A stretch of 64,000 nt of DNA from Phoronis australis (taxonomy: Eukaryota > Phoronida > Phoronidae), in contig NMRA01000271.1 in the NCBI GenBank assembly GCA_002633005.1, positions 351,028 to 415,027 of the forward strand, given 5' to 3'. The position numbers and the translations under genes are program-made. The notes under the pieces were generated by a model. It did not search any database. It was not told where the DNA came from and saw only the letters and a list, made by a program, of their open reading frames with translations. Below are positions 21,012 through 32,427 of this stretch, in pieces. The first letter of the stretch is position 1, and the number at the start of each line of letters is the position of its first letter.

Positions 21012-22709
21012 GTAATAGGGTTCTGCACAATCATTTTTTTCATAATCAATTTAGAATACCATATCATATAATTATATCATTGAAATCGAAATCAGCAATT
21101 GTTACAAAACTGCACCAACAGTAAAACTTTCAATTTAAGTTAAATCTGGTTTTCATACACAGACCAACCATTTCAATGTAAAATGACTTGCTTCTACGGT
21201 AGTCGCGCGATTTTCGGACAGCCCACCATTTTGGGACAATATTTCCGAAATGAGTTTTTCATAGTCCACGAAATTCGTACAAGGTCCAAAAACATCGGAC
21301 TTCTGTCCCGCAACTTTTGGACAAGGAACGTTTTAGAAACAGTAATTTCGGATCGACGCAACTCTCGTGTCATTGAAGCGTTCAATGGATGATTACTACT
21401 CTACAAGGCTTGAATCTGAGAATCGGTATAACGGGCTCTGTAATTTTTACCTTGTCTTGACGATGTCACGACCGTTCCTCGATTGCCTTGCATTTAGCTT
21501 GTGTTTGGCACTTAATTTCTCTTATGACGAGAATCACCGAGTCCTGCATGATGGAAATATCTGATGAAAATACAAATGGGAAATACACCGAAGGCTGCAA
21601 CTTTTCATTGTAGCGTGACATTTGCTCTCGTTTAATTAGACCGTGCTGTTCGACTTCCGACTGTCACATTGAAATTGCACACCTGACATCAACTTGGGTG
21701 CTTACAAATTTATTTTAAAAATATCCTAGCCTTTGCAAATGCCCTTGTCAGTGGCTAAAATCTCCCCACGACGTGTCCGGATTTTATCCTCAAGGCGATG
21801 AGAAATATTTTTTGTTTAGGCCCCAATACACAATACAGCTAAGTGTGTCCGTCGGATGTCGCGCGTTCAAAGTAGTGTAGATAGTGAACAGCAGTAGCCG
21901 AATGGGACGGAGCCAAAGTAAAGCGGTTACAAAGCAAACATAATTAAGTTGCACACCGCGTGAGCCCGACCGAGGCTGCGTCGTGGACAGGAGATTTTAT
22001 GCTTTTTCCTCTTCAGTTGATTAACTATCGTCGGACAATAAGTTTTGACACGCTGTGGCACTCTGTCTGCAGCGACTAAGAAAATCCACCAATTTCGAAA
22101 AATGCCGACAAGTCAGTTGAATCAGATTTGCCAGTGGTATAGTCGTTGCTTCTTGTGGTCCTATGGGTAGGCTAACAAGAATACAGGAGTTGCAGTCCCA
22201 TGCAACGAGCCTGGGACCTTATAGGTGTTTACGACCCTTAGTTCCGTATATACTTTCCGGACCTTGTCTTCTTCTCCATGTTACCGCCTTCAGTTGATAG
22301 CTTTGAGACAAAAAAGAAATGTGATCTTAAACTACAGAATGTGCTTTTTGTATTACCTAAGGTAGTTTTAACCCTTATCCTGCTGAGCCTCTATTCAGAC
22401 TACTTTCCCTGTGTGCTGAGCTAAGTAGGTCACCACTACTGCTGTGCACTAAGCTGTTATGGAGGTCACCCAGACTAATGACCTAACAATTTTAAATTGG
22501 AAATTTGAAGGGGAAATATTAAATTAACAGAAAGGAAGTCAATACAAAACTTGTGCAGAATTTAATGGAAATTTTCACCATGTGTAAGTCTTTATCATAG
22601 CCTTGGTGAAAGTAAACTGATCCACTGTCATCCTATCCCGTATGGCTCCAGCCATGTAATGAAACTATGTGTCTACACTTACATAAACCTGCCAATATCT
22701 CCCAAACTA

Positions 22710-23048
22710 NNNNNNNNNNNNNNNNNNNNNNNNNNNNNNNNNNNNNNNNNNNNNNNNNNNNNNNNNNNNNNNNNNNNNNNNNNNNNNNNNNNNNNNNNNN
22801 NNNNNNNNNNNNNNNNNNNNNNNNNNNNNNNNNNNNNNNNNNNNNNNNNNNNNNNNNNNNNNNNNNNNNNNNNNNNNNNNNNNNNNNNNNNNNNNNNNNN
22901 NNNNNNNNNNNNNNNNNNNNNNNNNNNNNNNNNNNNNNNNNNNNNNNNNNNNNNNNNNNNNNNNNNNNNNNNNNNNNNNNNNNNNNNNNNNNNNNNNNNN
23001 NNNNNNNNNNNNNNNNNNNNNNNNNNNNNNNNNNNNNNNNNNNNNNNN
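22710..23048. other. Assembly gap (339 N)
   Basis: Unknown bases. Open frames that appear to cross this interval are artefacts of reading through N. Confidence 1.
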
Positions 23049-23149
23049 TCACTCTTCATCACTTTCTTCATTGCACTCGTTCCCACATCCACTACCGTTA
23101 CGTTTCAATGCAAAATTCGTTAAAATTGAGAAACCTTATGGTCGTGAAC

Positions 23150-23625
23150 CCTCTTTGTGCGTCAAATACGCAAGTCCAGCTTTTTATTAGGAAACAGAAT
23201 TGAAAAAAGCGCTTATTGGGGCGCTGTTTGTGCGTTGATAACGCAAACTCGACATTTTTATTGAGAAGACGCATTTTTACAAAAGCGAATTAGTTCTCTA
23301 GAACATTTCATGTGTGTCAACAATGCAAACCAGACCCACTCATTGGAAAGCCCATATTTTTCACCAGGAACTCTTTTTTCACAACGCACCCCGCTATTTC
23401 AAATGAGATAGCCCATTTTTGAAAGAAATTATGCCACTTGCCGAGAAAGGTTTTTGAGCATCGGCAATGCAAGCCGAATATTTCATATTGAGAAAGCGCA
23501 TTTTTGAAAAAAAGAACCAACACATGTCGGGAACGTTCTTTGTGCGTCGACAACGCACATTTCTTATTGGGAAAGCCAGTTTTTCAAAAAAATTAATGGC
23601 GCAGACCGTTTGAGTCCCATTGACC
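23150..23625. repeat. Degenerate tandem repeat with GCGT...ACGC cores
   Basis: About five diverged units of roughly 80-110 bp share TTTGTGCGTCGACAACGCA-like cores, followed by TTATTGGGAAAGC and a CATTTTTGAAAA run. It lies inside the TA-flanked inverted-repeat element, next to the gap. Confidence 0.65.
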
Positions 23626-23990
23626 AGCAATTATACTGCTATCAAATGACCTTGCCAGCAATGTTGATACTGTGACCGCTCATCGAAATAATGTACACCC
23701 ACGAAATTCGGACATCAGATCAGAAACCCAAATTCGGAGGTCCGCCAAATTCGGACACCACAAAAATGATGTTTTGCGAGATTCGTCCAAGAATGAATTT
23801 TTTCTATTGGAATTAATTTCGAGTGTCCGAAAATCGCGCGACTTTACCGTATATCATTTTTATTCCATTTCAAGTCATACCACCACAAAATCAAAAGATT
23901 ATCAAAAATCACTCCAGTAGTCATATTTCAGAATCAGAGGAACAGAGGAAACACATGAGATTAGGAAGTTTATGTTTTATACTCTTTAGT

Positions 23991-24389
23991 GCCGTTTACA
24001 CTTACAAAGTTGACACGGATCAGCTGACACGGATCAGCTGACACAGAACGAGGTGTTCCAGTGTGTGAACGGACTGACACGGAGCAAATTGACACCGCGG
24101 TGACAAATTTTTGCCACCCGTTTGTGAGGTAGAGCAATTTGCGCCCGAACTTCTTGCGCCATGTCAGTTATAAGTCTAAACGCGAAACTGGAACAAGGTG
24201 GAAACTGGATCATCTCTACTGCGCTTGTGCAATGACCCACGTACGGGTTCTTTGTCTCTGCAACTCTCGTCATTTGTAAACCTGCGCATGTGCGATCCAG
24301 TCTCTCCAGCCTTTAATTTCTGTCTTGCCATGGTTAGTGAGTTGTGTGTGTAAACGGCCGCGTGACACGGGTCAATTTGCTCCGTGTCA
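23991..24389. mobile_element. Fold-back or MITE-like element
   Basis: Nested inverted repeats: GCCGTTTACAC (23991-24001) with GTGTAAACGGC (24347-24357), and a perfect 19-bp pair at 24075-24093 and 24371-24389 containing GCAAATTG/CAATTTGC. A 16-bp unit, GACACGGATCAGCTGA, is repeated in tandem near the left end. No open frame is convincing. Confidence 0.55.
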
Positions 24390-26680
24390 GTTGCGCCGGA
24401 CCAAAAGTTGATGTCTAAATGGGACTTTTGATTCAAAAAAGTACCGGTACTAATATAAATTCAAAGGCCTAATATGGTGCCAAAATGACTATTTTTAAAT
24501 CTAAAGTACGTATTGATGAAAAGCATCAACATGATGGTGTCATAGCATTATACCCGCATCGTTAATTAAGTAGGCCTTTTACAATATAGCAGCCCCATCA
24601 CGCCAAAAAAACTTGAGACGGTGCTTGCACCAATCGAAGTCTATGACATCATCGTTGTAACCAATTTGACATTCACTGTCTCCATCGTACTGGAATCTGA
24701 GTGATGACTGGCCCTTTAATTTAGTGGTTATTACATGGAAAATCAAGGAAACATTCCAGTCAATTACTATTAAAATTGGTCAAATCATTAACTTCATAAT
24801 TTTTTAATCAATTAGTTAGCACACATTCTCATATGGATGTGTATGGGAATCCCCGGAGGATAATTGGGGTTGCCGAAACAGCTGGAGAAACAAAACGCTT
24901 GGTCCGCATTGTTACCAGGCAATTTCATAAATAAATGTTTATTATGAAGTGTACTTTGCTTAATCCAAGAACTTTGATATTAGGAAGTTTGCAGTCAAGT
25001 CTCAGTCTTGAACCCGAAGGTGTGAACGCTCAGCCATTACGGTTTGGGACACTGCCGAGTGTGTGTCCCCTATTCGAATGGGTGACAATGGTCCGTTTAA
25101 TTTGGTGGAAAATACTTGGAAACGTTACAACACATATCAGCTTGATCTTTTCGTACAAAGCAGTTATATTCAAATTCATTGAAATTTTATATTAGAAACT
25201 TAATTTTCAAAATGATTTGTCTTGAAATCCTGCAACCCGTAGTCGCCACCATTTTGAATGTAGACTCGGTCAACCTCATTTGCAATGATTTGCAATGATT
25301 AAAAATTTAATAGCAACACAGCATTGGGAGTTTCTGTAATATATTAAAACTATGAATTATGAGCGGTATAATTTGCGTCGCAATAAATTACTTTCTGTGG
25401 TATGTAAGAAGCAAAAACAATTATTTTTTATGAACAGTACTTGTATTCTTGGTGTCAAAAAGGTGTTTTAGCCGCTGAAGGCTGTCTTTAACATTCGTAA
25501 TACATTTTTAGTCAGGACAGCCAGGGTTTTGCTTAAGGTAGAAACTAACACCTAAAGTATTAGATTTTTCTTGTACCTTTACACTCATTTTTGCTGACTA
25601 CTCAGGAGTGATGAATTGGCACTTTGGAATTGAATTTGCAATGAGTTGCACTGTATGCAAATTTGCATAATAAAGTTTTTATCACAGTTATGGCACAAAA
25701 TAATAAACAACATGGATCAATTTTCATTTCCACTTCTTAGCTTTTGTGAAAAATAACAGAAAAATTCACTTGTCTGTCACAATCTGTTATAAATTGGTAA
25801 ATATTAAGTTCACAGGATGAGTCACTGTGCAATGAATAAGAATTTCATTTTTCATGGATGTGAGATTTTTTCAGAAATTTGGTCTAATTGTGTAAGCAGA
25901 CATGTCAAAATAAATCTATGACCTTGATAAGATGTCCACATGAATCTAGGAGAAAATAGGAGTCTTTCAAAAAATAGGAAAAAATAGGAAACTTGATGCC
26001 TGGCACAAGTAAATCTGTACCGCCTGGTCTCACTGTAGTAACGAACTGTCAGTTCTTTCAGCCTCAGGAAGTTTTTAATCCAATTTGGTAAGTACCGAAT
26101 GAAATTTGGTTAAACGCCACTTTAAAAATAAAAAATAAATCAAGAAAAGCTTATAAGATCACCTAACAAAAGATAAGCATAACACTGCTACTTTACAATT
26201 ACCTCCAAGTGTAGCTAACCCACAAAGCCCAACATTCTTGACATTGACGTGTTTAGAATCAATGCAAGAAGTCTGTGGGTATAAGTTGTGAATTAATAGG
26301 CCTTAATACAATCAAAACTGTATACACCGTAGTAATCTAAATGATTGACAACTGGGTGCTCAGGAGAGTCAACTAGCAACGCAACCACCTAAGGTGTCAT
26401 CAGGTATCCAGAACAAAATTCAACTATAGTCCTTCCTTGAATGAGAAAATTCTATACAGAACTAACATCTCTCCATAAAAGAAATGTAATATGTCTCATT
26501 TTCTGGCTTGGTGCATGATATTCTTTCACATCAAGATTTGTCTTGCTTACATAAGTAAATCCAATATCGAGAAATGAACTGGAGTAAGAAAACATGTTTC
26601 GTCACTTACGGACATAGTCATTTTTTGATAATTAACAGGGGAACTTTACACTCAGACCTTTTTGAACGTCACAAAACTGG

Positions 26681-26708
26681 TGTGTGTGTGTGTGTGTGTG
26701 TGTGTGTG
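26681..26708. repeat. TG dinucleotide microsatellite
   Basis: Fourteen uninterrupted TG units. The homologous place in the third block (about 31640) has only a short TG stretch, so the array expanded after duplication or shrank in the other copy. Confidence 0.98.
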
Positions 26709-26973
26709 ATTACTCTCACTCAATGTGTGTATTAGTCATACTCTACTGCGGTTTCCAATCATCAAAAACTAATGACCATAAGATATTGAAACCAAAGGTT
26801 GCTAGCGCACTCACAAAAAAATGAGGACCTCCCCATGCAGTAAACATCTGTCATTGGGATGCGTGGTTGTCTACAGGATTTAAAAGTTTTTGGGTACAGA
26901 ACTGTCTTATCACTGATGTTTCAGGTATACAGTCACTCAGTTATTGCTTTTCCAAATGCTCTTTCATTTGCAG

Positions 26974-27062
26974 AATCTTCCTGTTCGTCTTCACGCTACG
27001 AATCTTCTTATGAGGATGACGACACCAAGAGCACTATGGAGTGTGCCTCACAGTATAAATTG
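26974..27062 (+). CDS. Candidate Ser/acid-rich exon
   Basis: A TTTGCAG acceptor precedes, in phase 1, ESSCSSSRYESSYEDDDTKS and TMECASQYKL. The donor is unclear: GTTTAC after TTG keeps phase 0 for the exon at 27676, while GTATAA slightly upstream looks stronger but gives phase 2. It lies within the duplicated block and could be the counterpart of the start of the EEP exon (TESSRVDYKE). Confidence 0.3.
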
Positions 27063-27675
27063 GTTTACTCTGTAAGAAGTTGCAAGTACTTTTGTCAGGA
27101 ATTGTTTTAAAGATATTCTTGACTATATTTCCCATTCCATGCCTCTTTAAGCCAATCATAGGAGATCATAAACCAAAGTTGGGGAGGGGGCTTACCTGAA
27201 TGCTCAATCAGGTTAACACCCTGAGGGAGCAACTTCACGCGCACGAGTCATATACGACAAATGAACATTGTATACATACAGTTTCCACATTTGATTAAAG
27301 GTATAAAACTTCAGCATGAGTAAAACCATGATACATCATTGCATTTTCCTTGCCTTAACACATCGCACCAAATGCACGTCATGAACAATGTATTTTTATA
27401 TAAACTTTCGGTCCCGTGTAACATTGCATTAACAGACCAATAACGCATGAATTACACAATGCAACACATGGATCATAAACAATCTGACTTTCTATCAGAC
27501 GCTAATACTTTTAAAAAGTCAAATTAAATGGATAGTATGGCTTCATCCATGTGATTTAAGCTTATGTTGAATTAATTCACTACATAAGTAGCACACAATG
27601 TTTCTTAATTTTGAACTTAGAACCGTTGTGATCAACAAAAAGGTACTAACAAAGGGGTTTAATAACTGATTGCAG

Positions 27676-27748
27676 GAGGATGAACAGGTGGAGGCTTTGG
27701 AAAAGTTTGAGTTTGCAGGCAATCATGACAAGGTGGCAAGAAAAAAAG
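27676..27748 (+). CDS. Candidate exon, duplicate of 20918
   Basis: A TTGCAG acceptor, 24 codons (EDEQVEALEKFEFAGNHDKV, ARKK) and one base before a GTAATT donor. It shares intron flanks and the KVA-K-GG style ending with 20918-21011, so it arose by block duplication. Only phase 0 is open, so a phase-0 donor is needed before it. Confidence 0.35.
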
Positions 27749-28299
27749 GTAATTGCACTATGAAGTTTCAATTTTGAATAATTAACTTGGAATGCCTTAT
27801 CACATAACTTGTGTCATTGAAATCTGAATCAGCAATTGGTACAAAACTGCACTAAGAGTAAAAATTTCCAAAGCATTGTGGCTTTCATATAGTCAGAACA
27901 ACCATTTACATGTGAAAATGAACCCGCATTCCAACGAAGTAACAAAATTTTAATTTAGACCACTTACTACTATAAAACTGGTCTCAACAATGAGAAATGA
28001 TTCTTATTCTTTCAATGAACCAATAGTTCACTACTCCTCGACATCATGCTCAGTGAATAAAATGACGCGGTATCACAAACCATCTTGTAGAGCCTGGCCT
28101 CACAGCACCAATCAACTGTCAGTTGTTCACAAGCCTAGAAATCCTATCTATTTTGACTAAGAAAAATTTTGATCCAATATCATAAAGGTATGTAAGCACT
28201 AATGGAAATTGGTCAAAAGACAAAAATAAATTGTGAACAGCTAAGGATACCAACTAACAAAAGATAAACACTGATACACTGTTACATTTTACAAAATTG

Positions 28300-29840
28300 T
28301 TACATTTCACAATGCAAGGCCTATCCTAAAATAAAATAAGTTTTTGCATCTTATGTTATTGTAGTTACAATTTACATCAAATGCACATGCCAGAAATGTA
28401 CCATTGTTACATTTTAGAAAGCAACCTCATATTTCATGAGTTTGCATCATCGTATTTGTCACACAGAGGAAAATGGTTCACGCACTTAATGCCTTCTTTC
28501 TTGGATTGATTGAATGAAATTTTACCAAATGTGCCAGCTCGAATTTATAGATGTGACCCTATGCGCTTTCCATTGTAATTTTAGCACGAGTATTTTTTTG
28601 GTATAGCAAAAAAAATGTACCCCGTGCAGTTTCAACTCCAGACAAAAGGAGTTTCCAGGATCTGATGAGGTAACACGTTTTTATTGTTAAAGCGTTCTTG
28701 GAATCTCTTCTTGGCGCTCACTGGTCACACCCAATTGTGAGTCCGGCATTACGGTAAAAAAACTTCCCTTAGTACCATGAACAGAAACAATGACATATTT
28801 TGGCTAATATTTATCGCATTTCTTCGGGAACAAACCACAAGAACAATTTTTTCATAGAGAATTCAATTTCGGAAGCCAATTTGATAGAAAAAAACACCCA
28901 TTTTAATCCACGAGCATAATATTTCAGCCAGTGTTTTATTGCTATGGAATCATGGCTAATGCTCCACACAAGGCCAAAGTTTCTGATGCCGACGGACAGG
29001 TTCTGTCTACCACCTTAGTTAGGAATGACAATTTTTTAAAGACATTGTGGTGGAAGGAAATAAAAGCACACAATCATTTGCAGGCAGATTGATAGATTTT
29101 GGCAATGCAAGAGCAAAAGGATGCGTTTGAGAAGAGGGAGCCAATAGTTTAAAAACTGACGCCACAGTAACGGGTTTTAAATAGCTAAAAGCTGAAAAAA
29201 TATTATTGTTCCTATGATTTCAAACCTGTCTGAAATAGTGGTGGCAACAACTGATCATACCATGACATGTATATGCAAAAATGGGAGGCCTAGCTGTGGA
29301 AATAGAAAATATTTTGCCACTCTGAAAAGACACGGTCATTTTGCTCATACATGGCCTAGGTCGATAGTTTAAAGGACAAAAGTCTGAGAAAAGTTAACCG
29401 TTGGCTTTTCGGACTACAAAAACATGCACTTATTTTTTAAGCTCCAATATCTATTAAAGTTCCTATTTCGTAACATATAAATAAAGACGGAGATTAGACA
29501 TTCTAATATCAATGAACATGAAGCCACGTATCTAATGAAGCAACATTTTTTGTGTTGCAGCTCACTGTCAACAAAACGCGTGGTGGTAGGCAGAAAATTT
29601 AGTATATTAAACTGTTTACTACATCGTATAAAACGCGCATATAAAGCATAGCTGACTTCGATGTTGGCTATTTTTGTTCCTTATGACCTACTTTCAATGA
29701 AACCTAGTTCAAATCACTCAGTTCAATCACTGAATGCTGGGGACCGTTCCACATAAAATTGTTGCTTGTTTTGTATGTCCGTTACCAGCTACCCAGTGAC
29801 CGCAGTCACTAGTTCTCGAAAAAATGTCTGCCTTCAGACT
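28300..29840. other. Intronic stretch without recognisable features
   Basis: One possible small exon at about 28637-28677 (between CAG and GTAACA) would end in phase 2 and does not fit the chain leading to the EEP exon. Nothing else was seen on either strand. Confidence 0.5.
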
Positions 29841-29844
29841 TCAA

Positions 29845-30560
29845 CTTAAAAGGGGACTGCAGTCAAAATAGTGTTGCAGTTAATTGGTTCCAACATACAA
29901 ATAGAACTCATATTTGCCCCACTTGCGTGCTAAAAAAAGCCAATTCGTATTCATGGTCAAAACACTGAATCCTGAAAGCGATTGCTGACTGGCTGACGCG
30001 TCAGTGACTTTCTTGAATGGCGGGGTATCAGCTACTTTTCATGTTCATTGCTTATGTCCTATTTTGAAGAGTTTACATCGTAATTTATAATTGTATGAAA
30101 CGTCCTTAATTTTTATGGTTTGCCACAGTGCTGTAAAAGGTTCGCCATGCCTTTTTGTAAGGCACGTGGTTGTTCAAACTCCTCGAAAAAGGTGTCATCG
30201 CATACGATTGCCGGGTTACCCAAGCCTTGTCCCAAAGCTGTATATTATATATAGGCCTATGTAGGTTTGTGCCGATATGGATAAAAAAATGGACAAAAAA
30301 TCTGACTCAAAATCAGTGTCGTTAAAAATAACCTCATCCTTGAGTAAACCTAGGAACCAGGTTCCTAGAGTATACTAACTTCAGTATTTAACTGGGTTGG
30401 AAAAGTTAGCGAACGTTAATCGGCTGTAGCTAAAATTTTGATGTGTTCTCTTGAGTCGGATTTTTGCGATTATGTCACTCTCCTGACCTTTACTAGTTTC
30501 TTTTCCCCACGATTCTTTTATCGAGTGTTCTTCGCTGCCGGCGCCTAAGTAGCATACATG
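29845..30560 (+). mobile_element. THAP-bearing dispersed repeat, copy 1
   Basis: About 715 bp aligns with 63279-64000 in the same orientation (AAAAGGGGACTG at the left, CATTGCTTATGTC, GCCGGGTTACCCAAGCCTTG). It includes a short open frame at 30147-30254 that begins like a THAP finger. Likely the 5' part of a THAP-domain DNA transposon; its ends were not identified. Confidence 0.6.
30147..30254 (+). pseudogene. Truncated THAP-finger start
   Basis: The frame opens MPFCKARGCSNSSKKVSSHT, with the C-x4-C spacing and Asn of a THAP N-terminus, then loses the family pattern and stops after 35 codons. The related copy near 63574 has a different start region and a ~15-base insertion, so neither copy is intact. 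Confidence 0.5.
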
Positions 30561-30779
30561 TCACAACAAATTATCGGAACTGTTTCGTTTCGTTACATTA
30601 TGATTTTGTTTTTTTCTACCAGCAAACCGAATTTTAGATCAAACCTTGGTGCTACGAAGCTGTCATCATCTCCCGAAAGACTTTTCAAACTTCTAGGAAA
30701 TGGGGCGTGCGCCGTGTCACGAGCGTGCAGTTTTTGAAACGGACAACCCACTTCTTTGTTACAAAAGGCGGCAAATTAT

Positions 30780-31166
30780 GCTCCAGAGCACAATTTGTCA
30801 TGGGTCATCTGGTGCAGCATGATTATTGGTTTTAGGTCAGTTTTAGCTGGTACCTCGGGAATCTAATGTAGCTCAAAATTTCAATGGCATACCATGGTTG
30901 TGATTTTTTAGGGTTTCTGCCAGGCACAATCCCGCCAGGGTATTTTGTCTTTCATTGGGCATTTAGTGACCAGTGGCATGTATTGAATCACATGGAATTG
31001 TTTTTTTTGAGATACCTCGAATGTATGTGCTGGTTCATTTTTGTGCGTCCTTTTTGGTTTCTGCCAAACCCATTCCAGAGTCCAATTTGTCTGTCATGGG
31101 TCATTTAGCGTTCAGTACGATTTTAAATCAGTTTTAGCCGGTACCTTGAATATCTAGTCTAGCTCA
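30780..31166 (+). repeat. Direct duplication of ~92 bp, 295 bp apart
   Basis: 30780-30872 and 31075-31166 share CCAGAG, CAATTTGTC, CATGGGTCAT, CAGTTTTAGC and GGTACCT landmarks at about 80 percent by eye. The sequence between them is unrelated to other parts of the window. Confidence 0.6.
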
Positions 31167-31349
31167 TGCTTGTCCCCTTTGAAAGGAACCCAGAGGTCAC
31201 ATCCAGAGTGCAGACAACGGCAGATGTCCATTTCTGTACATACTGACGTAGACTCTAAATGCTCCCATGGTCAAATGTTGGTACCTCGTTCATCTATGTT
31301 AATTAGTGCTCTGGGCTGCCGGTCTAGAACCACCCAGCTGTATTATCAG

Positions 31350-31760
31350 AATAGTTATCCAGAACAAAATTCAATTATAGTCCACCTTTGCATGAGCAAA
31401 TTCTACCCAAAATTAATATCCCTGTGCACAAGAAATGTAAGATGTCTCAATTTCTGGCTATAGGTACATGATATTCTTCAGCAGTCACAGGAAGCATAAT
31501 TTTTCCTGCCTACATCAAATGTTTCGCCACTCATGAATAAATCGGTCATTTTTTAAATTAAAATGAGAACTTTACACTTGAATCTTTTTGTTTATGTCAT
31601 AACACAGATGTGTGTATGAATACTATCAGGCAGTGTGTGTGTAAGTAATACTCTATTGCTGTTATCGAGAGCAAGGATAGTTAGAGCACTGACGAAAAAT
31701 GAGAACCTCCTCAAATAGTAAACCTCTCTCATCAGGATACGTGGTTATGTCAACATCTGT
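31350..31760 (+). repeat. Duplicated intronic block, copy 3 (partial)
   Basis: It aligns in order with 26400-26880: CCAGAACAAAATTCAA, AGAAATGTAA, TGATATTCTT, a TG-rich stretch and ATGAGAACCTCC. It lies just upstream of the EEP exon. Confidence 0.65.
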
Positions 31761-32427
31761 TGAAAATGTGAGGGGCTCTAATGTCATATAGTAATTAAAT
31801 TTTGAAATTTGGTGTTTTAGACCCACCATTTGTTTCTTCTTAGAATGCATAGTAACTTGTAGAACTATTTAGAAAGGAGATAGCCTATTTAAGGGGCATA
31901 CTCATAGCCACAGGTGTAATTTTATATACAAAGTTTTACCTTTGATTGCAGAAGAGTCATTTTAAAACATCAATGTGTGACAAAAATTTACATTTTTTAA
32001 AAAAATTTGTGCATGAAATTTGAAAGTTCTAGGACTTACTAACACTAAAAATCAGTAATTAACAATTACAAGACAGAAATTTGGTCTTACACTCCAACTT
32101 CACAATTGCTCAATAAATTTTTAGTCAAGTAATTATGAGTGTGTCACAATATAGTAATAATTTATAGAAATTATATCTCAGTAACCAGAAGTTGTGTGTA
32201 TATTATCATGCGTTTTTGAATTACTACTCATGTGAGACTTCACTATTTTCCAGAAACAGTTGTGTGGAAGCGTTAATTTCTGTCTTAAGTCTTCAGTCAT
32301 TTTTTGTGAAACAAACCCTTGGAGTTTTTATGTGCAGAAAAGTAACCAGTGATGTTTCACATTTTCAGCAAAAGTCTGCTATTGCCTTTACATATACCTC
32401 TTTCATTAACAAAATCTCCCTTTCCAG

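Larger units (their letters stand above)
18430..21180 (+). repeat. Duplicated intronic block, copy 1
   Basis: Segments 18580-18795 and 20540-21160 align in order with 25725-25945 and 27355-27870. Landmarks are ATAACAGAAAAAT, CACATCGCAC, ATCATAAACAAT and CAGCAATTG. The duplicated unit contains a small exon. Identity is moderate with many indels, so the duplication is old. Confidence 0.7.
21197..23849. mobile_element. TA-flanked DNA element with ~25-bp inverted termini
   Basis: The left end CGGTAGTCGCGCGATTTTCG and right end CGAAAATCGCGCGACTTTACCG are inverted repeats, imperfect by a 2-base indel, and both are bounded by TA (21195-21196 and 23850-23851). Sub-terminal regions repeat TTCGGACA-type motifs on both sides. 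The length is ~2.65 kb including a 339-base gap. No transposase was recognised in the sequenced part, so it may be non-autonomous, or the coding part may be decayed or in the gap. A TA target suggests a Tc1/mariner-like or related mechanism; the superfamily is not assigned. Confidence 0.7.
25590..27950 (+). repeat. Duplicated intronic block, copy 2
   Basis: It aligns in order with the block at 18430-21180. A sub-segment (26400-26880) also aligns with 31350-31760, and 26015-26210 aligns with 28085-28300. The region is thus built from several overlapping tandem duplications with different offsets (about 6.8-7.1, 4.9 and 2.1 kb). Confidence 0.65.

Noticed and set aside
22633-23203. Long frames of more than 130 residues on both strands
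   Set aside because: They consist almost entirely of N from the assembly gap.
28637-28677. Possible 41-nt exon between CAG and GTAACA
   Set aside because: It ends in phase 2, incompatible with the phase-1 acceptor of the EEP exon, and is too short to support alone.
32349-32427. Start of the EEP protein at an ATG at 32349
   Set aside because: The upstream residues (MMFHIFSKSLLLPL...) look like a translated polypyrimidine tract, and a good acceptor at 32425-32427 marks the exon start.
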